A stretch of 64,000 nucleotides of DNA from JBCKUK01 sp038924905 (GTDB lineage: Bacteria; Pseudomonadota; Gammaproteobacteria; Burkholderiales; Methylophilaceae). Every line of letters begins with the position of its first letter. Position 1 is the first letter of the stretch. The notes beneath the pieces are model-generated. The model did no database searches. It worked only from the letters and a program-made list of their open reading frames with translations, and had not been told where the DNA came from. The translations under genes and the position numbers were made by a program. The DNA lies in NCBI GenBank assembly GCA_038924905.1, contig JBCKUK010000002.1, positions 25,102-89,101 on the forward strand, given 5' to 3'. Below, piece by piece: positions 9,934-18,497 of the stretch.

Positions 9934-10181
9934 GGCTTGGGCGGGGCAGCTTGCGCTGCTTTACTATGTGCTTCGTTGCAGTAGTATTGGCCGCCTGCTA
10001 GGAAGCTATCGCTGGCTGGTATATGTGTGCCGCAGTATGCGCATTGCTCCATTTTTTCCGGTTCCGATTTTTCAGACTTGCCAGCAGGAGTGATTGCCGG
10101 GGCGTTGAGATTCTTAAGATAGTTTTTGAGAATGGCAATCACCAGCCAGACTGCAATCGCGAGCAAAAAGATTTTTACCAT
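9930..10181 (-). CDS. PP0621-family small membrane-anchored cysteine protein
   Basis: 83 residues: one N-terminal membrane helix (MVKIFLLAIAVWLVIAIL), a charged linker and a small metal-binding-like domain with CAYCGTHIP and a second Cys/His cluster (YYCNEAHSKA). This layout is the PP0621 family often found next to pilS in proteobacteria. The two CxxC-like elements suggest a zinc ribbon. Its function is not known. It is the first gene of the pilS-pilR transcription unit by position and overlap. Confidence 0.8.
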   Translation of the reverse strand: MVKIFLLAIAVWLVIAILKNYLKNLNAPAITPAGKSEKSEPEKMEQCAYCGTHIPASDSFLAGGQYYCNEAHSKAAQAAPPKP

Positions 10182-10289
10182 ATATCCCTCAGGCTATTAA
10201 AATGTTGACCAGGCCTGCAATAAGCAAACATTTAAGCGCAGCCATTGCTGGCAGTAATAAACATTAAACCGATTGTAACGAATCCCGGC

Positions 10290-10319
10290 TTCAGAAACAA
10301 AATTCAAACCTGCTATACT
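10290..10319 (+). promoter_or_regulatory. Probable extended -10 promoter for the sigma-factor operon
   Basis: TGCTATACT at 10311-10319 has the TGn extension plus a five-of-six match to TATAAT; a weak -35 (TTCAGA, 10290-10295) lies 18 bases upstream. It sits about 75 bases before ATG 10392 in the only clear non-coding gap preceding the operon. Motif reading only. Confidence 0.4.
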
Positions 10320-10391
10320 CGTTCTTGAGGTTGATTGCCTCACATTTGCCATTCTAACTGGCATCGCTATTTACATTAGCATTTATTCAGG

Positions 10392-10973
10392 ATGGCAACA
10401 GCACAGGAACTTTCAAGTTTTCTCGCCCAGGTTGAGCGCCGCGCCTTTAAGCAGACCGCCTACGCTGTGCGGAATAACCATGCTGCGCTTGATATTGTGC
10501 AGGATGCCATGCTCAAACTGGCAGAAAAATATAGCGACCGGCCGGTAACGGAATATCCCATGCTGTTCCAACGTATTTTGCAGAACACCATGAAAGATTT
10601 TTGGCGTCGGCAAAAGGTACGCAATCTATGGACAACATTATTGTCATCCATGGGCGCAGGCCAGGATGGCGACGATGAGCATGATCCCCTTGAAACCTTA
10701 CTGGCAAACGACCAGGATGATAGCAATGAACCGCAAGCGCAACTTGAGCGCAGCCAGACGCTTGCCATCATTGAAGCAGCATTAAAGCAGTTGCCGTCGC
10801 GTCAACGCGAAGCCTTTATCCTACGTTACTGGGAGGATATGGATGTAGCCGAAACGGCCGCTTCAATGGGATGCTCTCAGGGTAGCGTGAAAACACACTG
10901 TTCGAGGGCGGTTCGTGCATTGGCGTTAATCATGGGAAAACATGGATTTTCCAAGCAACAGCTCGCAGAATGA
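10392..10973 (+). CDS. RNA polymerase sigma factor, ECF type
   Basis: 193 residues. Region 2 spans residues ~10-80 (AALDIVQDAMLKLAEKY, then MKDFWRRQKVR for -10 recognition) and region 4 spans ~120-185 (LPSRQREAFILRYWEDMDVAETAASMGCSQGSVKTHCSRA). There is no region 1.1 or 3, so it is a small group-4 sigma factor. An acidic linker (GDDEHDPLETLLANDQDD) separates the two regions. It is followed by a DUF3619 gene and a DUF3106 gene, an arrangement seen widely in betaproteobacteria; the DUF3619 product, with a single membrane helix, is a candidate anti-sigma factor by position. Regulon unknown. Confidence 0.9.
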   Translation: MATAQELSSFLAQVERRAFKQTAYAVRNNHAALDIVQDAMLKLAEKYSDRPVTEYPMLFQRILQNTMKDFWRRQKVRNLWTTLLSSMGAGQDGDDEHDPLETLLANDQDDSNEPQAQLERSQTLAIIEAALKQLPSRQREAFILRYWEDMDVAETAASMGCSQGSVKTHCSRAVRALALIMGKHGFSKQQLAE

Positions 10974-11013
10974 CAGAAAGCCTACAGGCGAGCTATAAGA
11001 AACAGGACTTAAA

Positions 11014-11403
11014 GTGATGGCACAGGAAAAAGATACTGCAAAAGAAATTATCCGCTTTTTAGACGAAGGCATCGCCATGCTTGATGCGCGCATCGTCGGC
11101 AGGCTGGCTGAGGCACGTCATCAGGCCGTAGCCGTGCTAACTCGGCAACAATCTGCTCAGGTAACCGAAGGGTCAGGCGGCATATTGCGCTTGTTTAATG
11201 ATTACGCTTATAGTCATCGCGCTATGATGTCAACCGCTTTGGTCTGTAGCGCGGTATTTGTAGCGTTTTTGGTGACGCAACAATTTTCCGAAAAAGATAG
11301 CCTGGAGCAGGGCGATGGCTTCCTGTTGGCGTCGGATTTGCCACCGGAGGCGTATTTGGACAGAGGCTTTGATGTATGGCTAGAACGTTCCTCTCAGCAT
11401 TAA
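11014..11403 (+). CDS. DUF3619 family protein, possible membrane anti-sigma factor
   Basis: 129 residues (ATG at 11014 or the adjacent 11017): a soluble N-terminal helical part with a conserved LDEGIAMLDARIVGRLAEAR stretch, one membrane helix (~residues 70-90, MMSTALVCSAVFVAFLV), and a short periplasmic tail. The topology and position directly after an ECF sigma gene match anti-sigma factors, but no biochemical role is established for the family as far as I know. Its 3' end overlaps the next gene by 28 bases. Confidence 0.75.
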   Translation: MMAQEKDTAKEIIRFLDEGIAMLDARIVGRLAEARHQAVAVLTRQQSAQVTEGSGGILRLFNDYAYSHRAMMSTALVCSAVFVAFLVTQQFSEKDSLEQGDGFLLASDLPPEAYLDRGFDVWLERSSQH

Positions 11404-11801
11404 TTTTCCTGATCAGTTTAGCCAGTGGCTATGCACACGCAGAAGACGCCAACCCTGCATGGGCACAGCTAAATGATAATCAGCGCAAAGTGTTAGCACC
11501 ACTTGCCAATGAGTGGGATACCTTGCGGCCATGGCAGCGTGAAAGAATGCTGGAAATTGCCCGCGATTACCCAAAAATGAATGCAGAGCAGCAGGGGCGT
11601 GTTCAAAAAAGGCTCAACAACTGGAGCCGTAGAACGCCTTATGAGCGTGAAAATGCACGCAAAAAATATCAGCAATTTCAAACCATGTTGCCACAGCAGA
11701 AAGAAGAACTGCATAAAAAGTGGCTCGAGTATCAAGGTTTGCCTGAAGCGCAACGCGAAACGCTGCGCAAAGAGCAACCCGAACTCGGTGGCGTTGACTA
11801 A
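11376..11801 (+). CDS. DUF3106 periplasmic protein
   Basis: 141 residues: signal peptide (MARTFLSALIFLISLASGYA, cleaved near AHA-ED), then a mature domain rich in Trp, Arg and Gln with repeats of the form LxNxWxxLRPWQRERMLEIA. That pattern defines DUF3106, an all-helical periplasmic domain of unknown role that resembles Spy/CpxP-like helical hairpins. It overlaps the upstream DUF3619 gene in another frame, so it belongs to the sigma-factor operon. Confidence 0.8.
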   Translation: MARTFLSALIFLISLASGYAHAEDANPAWAQLNDNQRKVLAPLANEWDTLRPWQRERMLEIARDYPKMNAEQQGRVQKRLNNWSRRTPYERENARKKYQQFQTMLPQQKEELHKKWLEYQGLPEAQRETLRKEQPELGGVD

Positions 11802-11840
11802 ATGAATTAGCCGCTTGCTCTCAGCCGCCTGTCCACAGAA

Positions 11841-12245
11841 GTGACGTTTTTATCCCCCAGCTTTCCCAGGCGTATGGGCAGTCTGCTTTACGATAGCCTG
11901 TTGCTCATTGCTATTCTGCTACTATCTACCTTTTTGTTTGTGCTGTTATTCGGTAATGCCACTGAGCCACCCAAGCGATATTTTTTGCAGATAGCTTTAT
12001 GGGCGGTGGCAGGGGTTTATTTTGCCTGGAGCTGGTTGCATGGCGGCCAAACCCTGGCTATGCAGACATGGCGTATTCGTGTTGTTAATCAGGTGGGTGA
12101 AGGCATAACCAGGCGACAGGCAATCAAACGCTATGTGCTGGCAAGTATATTCCCTGGAGTGAGTTATCTGTGGGCCTTGCTGGATCGCGAAGGCCTTTAT
12201 TTACATGATCGCCTGACCGGAAGCCGGTTTATTCTGGTCAAATAG
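11841..12245 (+). CDS. RDD-family inner-membrane protein
   Basis: 134 residues with three to four membrane helices. The N-terminal PRRMGSLLYDSLLL and the C-terminal LYLHDRLTGSRFILV carry the Arg-Asp-Asp-type residues that name the family. Transport function is suspected for some RDD proteins but not established here. The assigned GTG start at 11841 has no strong ribosome site; ATG 11874 (MGSLLYD) is an alternative. Last gene of the sigma operon; its stop is three bases from the convergent lptG stop. Confidence 0.8.
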   Translation: MTFLSPSFPRRMGSLLYDSLLLIAILLLSTFLFVLLFGNATEPPKRYFLQIALWAVAGVYFAWSWLHGGQTLAMQTWRIRVVNQVGEGITRRQAIKRYVLASIFPGVSYLWALLDREGLYLHDRLTGSRFILVK

Positions 12246-12248
12246 TGG

Positions 12249-13319
12249 TTAGCGACGCTCAACCCAGAACAACATAAATAAACCCGTCATCAAGAACAAT
12301 ACGGTGGGCACACCTGCGCTGAAAAAAGCTGACCAGTCGTTGAGTAGACCCAAATGTATAAATACTCGATTTAGCACTTGATAAACTATCCCCAGTAAAA
12401 TACCGGCGAAAATCTTGGCACTTACGCCTCCAGCGCGCTGCTGCAAAAAGCCAAATGGCAGCGCCAGGACGACCATGACCAGACAGGCAAGGGGATAAAC
12501 CATTTTTGACCACAGGGCGATTTGATAGCGTGAGGTTTTTTGTTTATTGGCACTCAAATGACTGATATAAGAATAAAGGTTCCAGGCTGACATTTTTTCT
12601 GGCACCACCAGCAAAATACTAAGCAGTTCAGGTCGAATCAGAGATCGCCAGTTGGCTTCGGCAAAAAACTGCGACCTTATTTTATCTTTTTCAAATTGTG
12701 TTTGAGTCACGTTACGTAGATCCCAGCCTATGCCTTCGAATCGTGCATTCTTGGCGGTGCTAATAGTGCGCAGATGGAATTCCGGATCAAATTCATAAAT
12801 ATGAATATTTAACAGTTCTACATCCGGCATCACCTCTTCAACATTAACAAAGCTATTGCCATCTTTTATCCAGAGGCCGGAGCGAAAATCCTGCGCAATT
12901 ACCAACTCTTTGGCTTGGATACGCATGCGCTGCGCTGTTTTTTCGCTAACAGGGGCTACGAGCTCGCCCACAATAAACGTGAAAAGTGCAAAAATAAGAC
13001 CGACACATAACAACGGCGCGGCGATGCTGCTTATAGAAACACCACTCACGCGCAAAACAATCAGTTCGGAATAGCGCGAAAACTGCCCCAGTGCGAACAT
13101 TGTGCCAACCAGAACGGCCACTGGAACCACTTCGTAAACATGCCCAGGCACACTAAGCAAAACAAACAGTATGGCTTTACCAAGACCATAGCTACCCTTG
13201 CCTATATTGTCCAATTCCTGAATCAGATCGAAGAACGAGAACATTGCCAGCAAAGCAATCATCATCAACAGGATGCTGGATATGATTTCTTTGGTCAGAT
13301 AGCGATTGACAATTTTCAT
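12249..13319 (-). CDS. lptG: LPS export ABC transporter permease LptG
   Basis: About 356 residues: three N-terminal membrane helices, a periplasmic beta-jellyroll and three C-terminal helices, the LptF/LptG layout. Together with LptF and LptB it extracts lipopolysaccharide from the inner membrane and hands it to LptC. The frame is open upstream, but ATG 13319 (MKIVNRYLTKEI) overlaps the lptF stop by four bases and gives the normal family start; the 36 upstream codons are read-through from lptF in another frame. Confidence 0.94.
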   Translation of the reverse strand: MKIVNRYLTKEIISSILLMMIALLAMFSFFDLIQELDNIGKGSYGLGKAILFVLLSVPGHVYEVVPVAVLVGTMFALGQFSRYSELIVLRVSGVSISSIAAPLLCVGLIFALFTFIVGELVAPVSEKTAQRMRIQAKELVIAQDFRSGLWIKDGNSFVNVEEVMPDVELLNIHIYEFDPEFHLRTISTAKNARFEGIGWDLRNVTQTQFEKDKIRSQFFAEANWRSLIRPELLSILLVVPEKMSAWNLYSYISHLSANKQKTSRYQIALWSKMVYPLACLVMVVLALPFGFLQQRAGGVSAKIFAGILLGIVYQVLNRVFIHLGLLNDWSAFFSAGVPTVLFLMTGLFMLFWVERR

Positions 13320-14416
13320 TGACGTTGCAGTTTGAACACTGAGAACTTGGGAATCAGCGGCAGCTGGAAAAGCCTGCGATAAAACAGGTAAGCCATCAGC
13401 AATAAAAAGAATAAGTGTACTGGCCACAACCCAACAGACGGGCTGATTTTTCCTTGCGCCAGCCAGGCCTGCATGATGCTAAGCAGGTTGTTGTATATCA
13501 CATAAATCATCAAGGCCATCATTACGTTGACGGAGCGCCCCGAGCGTGGCTCCACATAACTTAGTGGGATTGCCAGCAGCACTAATACAAAGGCAGAAAT
13601 CGGCATGGCCAGACGCCATTGCAGCTCAGCATTGGCGACAGCGTTGCGGCTTTTTAGTAGTTCAATGCTGGCTTTGGATTGAGTAGTAGGCGGTTTCTGT
13701 TTGACTTCGGCTGCCTCAATACGGATGGCGTAACGTTCAAATTCAGTGGTAGAGAACTCAGGTGTATTGGGCTTTCCTTCGTAGCGTCGGCCATTTTTCA
13801 TAACCAAAAAGCTGTCGCCATTGGCTGCTATCTCGCGACTGCCCTGACTGGCTACAATGATGCCCAAGCGTTGGTGTTGAATGGATTGAACGAAAATATT
13901 TTTGACGATGTTGCCCTGTTCGTCAAAACTTTCCACGAAATACACACGATCGGCTCCATGTGATTCCTTAAAAACGCCGGGGCTGATAGAGGCAAGCTCG
14001 TCGCGGCTTTTTAGTTGATTTTTAAAATCATTGCTTTTGTTCAGAGCCCATGGCGTAACAAACAAACTAAGAAAAGCAATAACAATAATGATTGGCAGCG
14101 CAAAGGTGAGCACCGGGCGTACCCAGTTTGAGATACTCAGGCCGGAGCTGAACCATATCACCATCTCACTATCGCGGTAACAGCGTGTCAGCGTAAGCAA
14201 TACGGAGAGAAATATGGTCAGCGAAAGCAACATCGGCAGGAATCGGATCATACTGAATCCCAGCAGCGTGTTAATGGCATCGCTTGCCAAATTACCGGCT
14301 GCAGCAATGCCAATGTAATAAGCCACACGCTGGGCAATAAAAATGCCAATCAGGATGATAAACCCTGCTATCGCGCTGCCAACCAGCTCTTGTAGCAATG
14401 AACGTTTAAACAGCAT
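13316..14416 (-). CDS. lptF: LPS export ABC transporter permease LptF
   Basis: 366 residues with the same helix-jellyroll-helix architecture as LptG; begins MLFKRSLLQELVGSAIAGF. The periplasmic segment carries ISPGVFKESHGADRVYFVES, typical of the LptF jellyroll. It is the first gene of the lptF-lptG operon and diverges from pepA across a 90-bp intergenic region, an arrangement conserved across proteobacteria. Confidence 0.94.
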   Translation of the reverse strand: MLFKRSLLQELVGSAIAGFIILIGIFIAQRVAYYIGIAAAGNLASDAINTLLGFSMIRFLPMLLSLTIFLSVLLTLTRCYRDSEMVIWFSSGLSISNWVRPVLTFALPIIIVIAFLSLFVTPWALNKSNDFKNQLKSRDELASISPGVFKESHGADRVYFVESFDEQGNIVKNIFVQSIQHQRLGIIVASQGSREIAANGDSFLVMKNGRRYEGKPNTPEFSTTEFERYAIRIEAAEVKQKPPTTQSKASIELLKSRNAVANAELQWRLAMPISAFVLVLLAIPLSYVEPRSGRSVNVMMALMIYVIYNNLLSIMQAWLAQGKISPSVGLWPVHLFFLLLMAYLFYRRLFQLPLIPKFSVFKLQRQ

Positions 14417-14449
14417 ATGGTTTATTTATGTGATTTGATTTGTATGGCT

Positions 14450-14477
14450 TTGATTTGTGGTAAAAACGCTGGATAAT
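14450..14477 (+). promoter_or_regulatory. Probable sigma-70 promoter of pepA
   Basis: TTGATT (14450-14455) and GATAAT (14472-14477) are separated by 16 bases, each close to consensus. They end 29 bases before ATG 14507 in the pepA/lptF divergent region. Motif reading only. Confidence 0.45.
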
Positions 14478-14506
14478 TCAAGTAGCTTAAACGAAAAGGG
14501 TCAGCA

Positions 14507-16015
14507 ATGGAATTTAGCATAAAAAACGGTAATCCGGAAAAACAGCGCAAGGATTGCGTGATTGTTGGTGTGTTCGACTCCCGCAAACTATCAGCTGCCG
14601 CAACCGTGATAGACAAGGCATCCAAAGGCTATTTGACTGCTATTTTGCGTCGCGGCGATATGGAAGGTAAATTGGCCAGCAGCTTGCTGCTGCATAACGT
14701 GCCTGGCACTTTGTGTGAGCGGGTGTTGTTGGTAGGTTTGGGTAAGGAGCGTGAGTTTCGCGAGCGCGAATACCATCAAGCGGTACGCGCTTCGGTGAAT
14801 GCGCTGGGTAAAAGCGGTGCTACGGATGTGGCGAGTTTTTTAGCTGAAATACCGGTCAAGAAGCGCGATATTGCCTGGAAAGTGGCGCATCTGACAGAAA
14901 TGGCGATGGATAGCGCTTATCGGTTTGATCGTATGAAAAGTAAGGTTAGCAAAGAAGCCGGAGCTGACAAGGGCAAAAAAGGCATATCAAAATTAACGAT
15001 TCATGTAGCTGAGCGTAGCGATATCAAAAAAGCCGAAGATGCCTTGAGGCAAGGCTTGGCAATTGCTTCTGGCGTGAACTTCGCCAAGGATTTAGGCAAT
15101 TTGCCACCCAATGTGTGTACGCCCACCTATTTAGCCGAGCAAGCGCTGGCGCTGGCTAAGAGTCATGGGCTAACGGTAAAGGTGTTGGATCGTGCGGAAA
15201 TAGAAAAGCTGGGCATGGGCTCTTTTCTGGGCGTGGCGCAGGGTAGCCGCCAGCCCCCCAAGCTGATTGTGTTGCAACACAAAAAAGGCAAAAAAAGCCA
15301 GAAGCCCGTGGCGCTGGTAGGCAAGGGCATCACTTTTGATACCGGTGGCATATCGCTCAAGCCTGGCGTCGACATGGATGAGATGAAGTACGACATGTGT
15401 GGGGCTGCAAGCGTGCTTGGCACTTTCAAGGCGATTGCCGAAATGAGCTTGCCGTTGAATGTGGTGGGCGTTATCCCTACCTGTGAAAATATGCCGGATG
15501 GTGACGCGATCAGGCCGGGCGACATACTTACCAGCATGTCTGGCCAGACCATTGAAGTGTTAAATACGGATGCAGAAGGGCGCTTGATTTTGTGCGATGC
15601 GCTTACTTACGTTGAGCAATTTGAGCCGTCATCCGTGGTAGACATTGCCACTTTGACCGGCGCCTGCGTCATTGCGCTGGGCCATCATTTAAGTGGCTTG
15701 TTTAGTAATAATGATGGCCTTGCACGCGAACTGCTCGCAGCCGGGGAAAATGCGTTTGACCGCGCCTGGCACATGCCGATGCTCGATGATTATCAGGATC
15801 AGCTGAAAAGTAATTTTGCCGATATGGCTAACATTGGCGGGCGTGCCGGCGGCAGCATCACGGCAGCATGCTTTTTATCGCGCTACGCCAAAAAATTTGA
15901 TTGGGCGCATCTGGACATTGCCGGAACCGCTTGGAAATCAGGTAAGGAAAAGGGCTCGACCGGACGGCCAGTGCCCTTATTAACGCAGTTTTTGATACAA
16001 CGCGCAGCCAAGTAA
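14507..16015 (+). CDS. pepA: Leucyl aminopeptidase PepA (M17 family)
   Basis: 502 residues. The N-terminal macro-like domain (1-~170) is followed by the catalytic domain with the metal/active-site segment VGKGITFDTGGISLKPG and the family signature NTDAEGRLIL. It is a two-metal cytosolic exopeptidase that releases N-terminal residues; some members also bind DNA (Xer accessory role). The ribosome site AAAGGG sits just upstream of ATG 14507. holC follows 17 bp downstream, the standard proteobacterial order. Confidence 0.95.
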   Translation: MEFSIKNGNPEKQRKDCVIVGVFDSRKLSAAATVIDKASKGYLTAILRRGDMEGKLASSLLLHNVPGTLCERVLLVGLGKEREFREREYHQAVRASVNALGKSGATDVASFLAEIPVKKRDIAWKVAHLTEMAMDSAYRFDRMKSKVSKEAGADKGKKGISKLTIHVAERSDIKKAEDALRQGLAIASGVNFAKDLGNLPPNVCTPTYLAEQALALAKSHGLTVKVLDRAEIEKLGMGSFLGVAQGSRQPPKLIVLQHKKGKKSQKPVALVGKGITFDTGGISLKPGVDMDEMKYDMCGAASVLGTFKAIAEMSLPLNVVGVIPTCENMPDGDAIRPGDILTSMSGQTIEVLNTDAEGRLILCDALTYVEQFEPSSVVDIATLTGACVIALGHHLSGLFSNNDGLARELLAAGENAFDRAWHMPMLDDYQDQLKSNFADMANIGGRAGGSITAACFLSRYAKKFDWAHLDIAGTAWKSGKEKGSTGRPVPLLTQFLIQRAAK

Positions 16016-16032
16016 TCCGGGCAAAGCAAACT

Positions 16033-16476
16033 ATGACACGTATTGAATTCTTTTTTAATGTTGAACATAAGCTAAAGAAAGTTTTTGAGCTTGGCGAAAA
16101 AATAGTCAACAAGAATCAACGCTTGATGATATTTGCGCCTGACGATGAATTGGCACGAAAACTGGAATCTTTTTTGTGGAGTGAGCCTGCCACAGGTTTC
16201 TTGCCAAATTGCCGCGCAGACCATGTATTGGCAGCCGAGACACCTGTTGTGATTGACAGTACAGGCACACAATTGACGCATCATGAGGTATTGATCAACC
16301 TGCAAAGTCAGCATCCGCCTTTTTTCAGTCGTTTTACACGTTTAATTGAAATCGTGGGAATGGATGAAGCGGATAAGGCAGCAGCACGCACACGTTACAG
16401 CTTTTACCGTGATCGAGGCTATGAAATCAAGACATTTGATGCCAAAAAAATTGATATACAGAGCACTGCACAATGA
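16033..16476 (+). CDS. holC: DNA polymerase III subunit chi
   Basis: 147 residues matching HolC in length and pattern (TRIEFFFNVEHKLKKVFELG at the start, LMIFAPDDELARKLESFLW in the middle). Chi pairs with psi in the clamp-loader complex and contacts SSB during replication. The pepA-holC neighbourhood supports the call. The last codons overlap the next gene by four bases. Confidence 0.88.
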   Translation: MTRIEFFFNVEHKLKKVFELGEKIVNKNQRLMIFAPDDELARKLESFLWSEPATGFLPNCRADHVLAAETPVVIDSTGTQLTHHEVLINLQSQHPPFFSRFTRLIEIVGMDEADKAAARTRYSFYRDRGYEIKTFDAKKIDIQSTAQ

Positions 16477-16886
16477 GCGATAAGCCATTGAAACAAAACA
16501 GTGAATTGGCGCAGGTATTAAGTCAAATTAATACTCTGACGCAACACGGCAAAGACCAACCCCAGAGCGCAGACCGGACAGAAAACATCCCCCAACTCAA
16601 CGAAGTTTATGAAGGTGAGCTGCTCGCCTTTGTTTCACCCACCGTTGGGCACCCCCCCACACTGGAAAAATTTGTAACTTCCTTAACGGCTGAGGCCAAG
16701 GTAACCGCAGCGGGCTTTTCAGATCAGGCGGATGTGCTACAGCTAGAAAAACTGCTGGCAGAGATGTTACCCCTGATTCAGGCCATAATTGAGAAAAATG
16801 TGGAGCAATCACTACGCGCGAAGACTGAAGCGGAAATAATGCAGACTTTACGTGAACGCTTGCAATCTTTATCAAGAACAGCTTAG
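16473..16886 (+). CDS. Conserved hypothetical protein linked to holC
   Basis: 137 residues, soluble, mostly helical. An N-terminal low-complexity part precedes a region PTLEKFVTSLTAEAKVTAAG and a C-terminal acidic helix LLAEMLPLIQAIIEKNVEQSL. I do not recognise a named domain. The four-base overlap with holC shows coupled translation. Its stop overlaps that of the convergent gcvH by four bases. Confidence 0.65.
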   Translation: MSDKPLKQNSELAQVLSQINTLTQHGKDQPQSADRTENIPQLNEVYEGELLAFVSPTVGHPPTLEKFVTSLTAEAKVTAAGFSDQADVLQLEKLLAEMLPLIQAIIEKNVEQSLRAKTEAEIMQTLRERLQSLSRTA

Positions 16887-17263
16887 ACGCTCAGCAGTTT
16901 ACGATAAGCTTCTGCATTGAGTAATTTGGCCGAATCTGTCTGATTATCAGGCCTAAACTTGAAAATCCAGGCGACATAAGGCGTATCGTTAATTTGTTCG
17001 GGTGTATTTTGCAGCACTGAATTGGCTGCCACCACTACACCATCCAGTGGTGCGAAGAGGTCGGATGCTGTTTTTACCGATTCTATCAAGCCGCAGGCCG
17101 CACCTGCCCGTAGCTGCTTGCCTACAGCTGGCGCTTCTACATATACAATATCGCCCAGTGAATCCTGTGCGTAGTCGGTAATCCCGGCGCGCCAGTTGCC
17201 ATCATCATCTGGCTGTAGCCATAGATGCTCGTTGGTATAACTTAAATTATCTGGAATTTTCAT
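16883..17263 (-). CDS. gcvH: Glycine cleavage system H protein
   Basis: 126 residues, the normal GcvH length. The lipoyl-lysine site is in GLIESVKTASDLFAPLDG (the ESVK lysine). It shuttles the aminomethyl group between P, T and L proteins of the glycine cleavage complex. gcvT and gcvP are not beside it, so it stands alone here, which is not unusual; stand-alone GcvH proteins can also serve lipoate metabolism. No glycine riboswitch is visible upstream. Confidence 0.92.
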   Translation of the reverse strand: MKIPDNLSYTNEHLWLQPDDDGNWRAGITDYAQDSLGDIVYVEAPAVGKQLRAGAACGLIESVKTASDLFAPLDGVVVAANSVLQNTPEQINDTPYVAWIFKFRPDNQTDSAKLLNAEAYRKLLSV

Positions 17264-17279
17264 GTGGTAGCATCTGGTT

Positions 17280-17308
17280 TTGAAAAATGTAGGCTATTTT
17301 CTCATAAA
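17280..17308 (+). promoter_or_regulatory. Possible sigma-70 promoter upstream of the D-Ala-D-Ala endopeptidase gene
   Basis: TTGAAA (17280-17285), 17-base spacer, CATAAA (17303-17308). It precedes the preferred start at 17440 by about 130 bases. The -10 is weak. Confidence 0.3.
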
Positions 17309-17439
17309 CTACGCTGGTGTCTATTCAGGCAATTATTTATCACATGCTAATATTTTATTTAAATAAACCATCTATCCTAATGACAAATCAAAATATTTTG
17401 GATAACATGGGCTCAAGTGTTTTTGCAGAGCAGATAAAA

Positions 17440-18453
17440 ATGACTCAAAAGCTGATACAAAGATTCATCGTGTTATTCGCAGCGTTGGCGTTAATTATGC
17501 CGCCATTAGTTGCCGAGGCCGCGCACAAGAAATCACACAAACACACCGTTTCAGGGGGCAAGCACAAGCTTGCCAAAGCCAAACACAAGGTTTCCAGCCG
17601 TAAGATTTTCCGTACTATACGCGCTGATCGCAAGTACCAGGTGCATAGAGCCAACCACAGTTTATTTCAGGATGATTATGATGGCAGCGGTGTGCTTCAG
17701 TTAGCCTCATCCAAGGCGCTTATCGTTAATCAGGAAACCGGAGAAACGCTTTACGCCAAAAACGTGGATTTACCAACGCCGATTGCCTCCGTGACCAAGC
17801 TGATGACGGCCATGGTCTTGCTTGATGCGCATTTGCCCATGGATGAGCCTATTGTGGTTTCGCAAGAGGATGCTGATGCGCTTAAGGGTACAGCTTCGCG
17901 CTTACGCATCGGCACAGAACTCACGCGCGTGGAACTACTGCAACTTGCGCTGATGGCTTCCGAAAACCGTGCCGCCGCAGCGCTCGGCCGCAGTTATCCA
18001 GGTGGCTTGGGTATTTTCATTGAAGCAATGAATGCTAAAGCGCTTGAACTCGGCATGTTGCATACACATTTCACAGACCCCACGGGTCTTGACAGTGAGA
18101 ATGTATCGACCGCAGAAGATCTGGTCAAAATGGTGCGTGCTGCCTATGGGTACCCGGAAATCCGTAGGGTAACCACTACGCCCACTTACGAGGTGCCGGT
18201 TTATGGTTTGAGGAATCTGGTCAATTTTGTGAATAGCAATATTTTGGTGCGCAACAGCGATTGGGGCATTGGCCTTTCAAAAACCGGCTTTATCAGTGAA
18301 GCCGGACACTGTCTGGTGATGCGGGCGGAAATTGCCGGTCAGCCACTCATTATTGTTTTGCTGGATTCATACGGGAAATACTCTCGCATAGGTGATGCAC
18401 AGCGCATCCGCAAATGGATAGAGAGCAGTAACGCAAAAGCTCGCTCGAGCTAG
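17440..18453 (+). CDS. pbpG: D-alanyl-D-alanine endopeptidase (PbpG/PBP7-like, S11 family)
   Basis: About 337 residues from ATG 17440 (MTQKLIQRFIVLFAALALIM), which gives a proper signal peptide; the frame stays open back to 17317, but that would put a 41-residue non-signal extension in front. A Lys/His-rich linker follows (residues ~30-60). Catalytic motifs are SVTK (in IASVTKLMTAMV), SEN (ASENRAA) and KTG (LSKTGFIS). It cleaves D-Ala-meso-DAP crosslinks in periplasmic peptidoglycan. Monocistronic by context, ending at a terminator. Confidence 0.9.
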   Translation: MTQKLIQRFIVLFAALALIMPPLVAEAAHKKSHKHTVSGGKHKLAKAKHKVSSRKIFRTIRADRKYQVHRANHSLFQDDYDGSGVLQLASSKALIVNQETGETLYAKNVDLPTPIASVTKLMTAMVLLDAHLPMDEPIVVSQEDADALKGTASRLRIGTELTRVELLQLALMASENRAAAALGRSYPGGLGIFIEAMNAKALELGMLHTHFTDPTGLDSENVSTAEDLVKMVRAAYGYPEIRRVTTTPTYEVPVYGLRNLVNFVNSNILVRNSDWGIGLSKTGFISEAGHCLVMRAEIAGQPLIIVLLDSYGKYSRIGDAQRIRKWIESSNAKARSS

Positions 18454-18473
18454 ATTCTTAAGAGTTAATACTA

Positions 18474-18497
18474 AGCGGCTATCAGGCCGCTTTTTTT
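18474..18497 (+). terminator. Rho-independent terminator after pbpG
   Basis: Stem AGCGGC (18474-18479) pairs with GCCGCT (18486-18491) across a six-base loop and runs into seven T residues (18491-18497). It overlaps the last codons of the convergent topA gene. Confidence 0.75.

Noticed and set aside
13320..13427. N-terminal extension of LptG to 13427
   Set aside because: These bases are the end of lptF in another frame; the ATGA overlap at 13319 is the conserved start.
16887..17316. Glycine riboswitch controlling gcvH
   Set aside because: The region upstream of gcvH is about 50-170 bases and shares promoter space with pbpG; no tandem aptamer-like pairing was seen.
17317..17439. Upstream GTG start for the D-Ala-D-Ala endopeptidase
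   Set aside because: It would bury the signal peptide behind 41 residues; ATG 17440 gives a normal exported protein.
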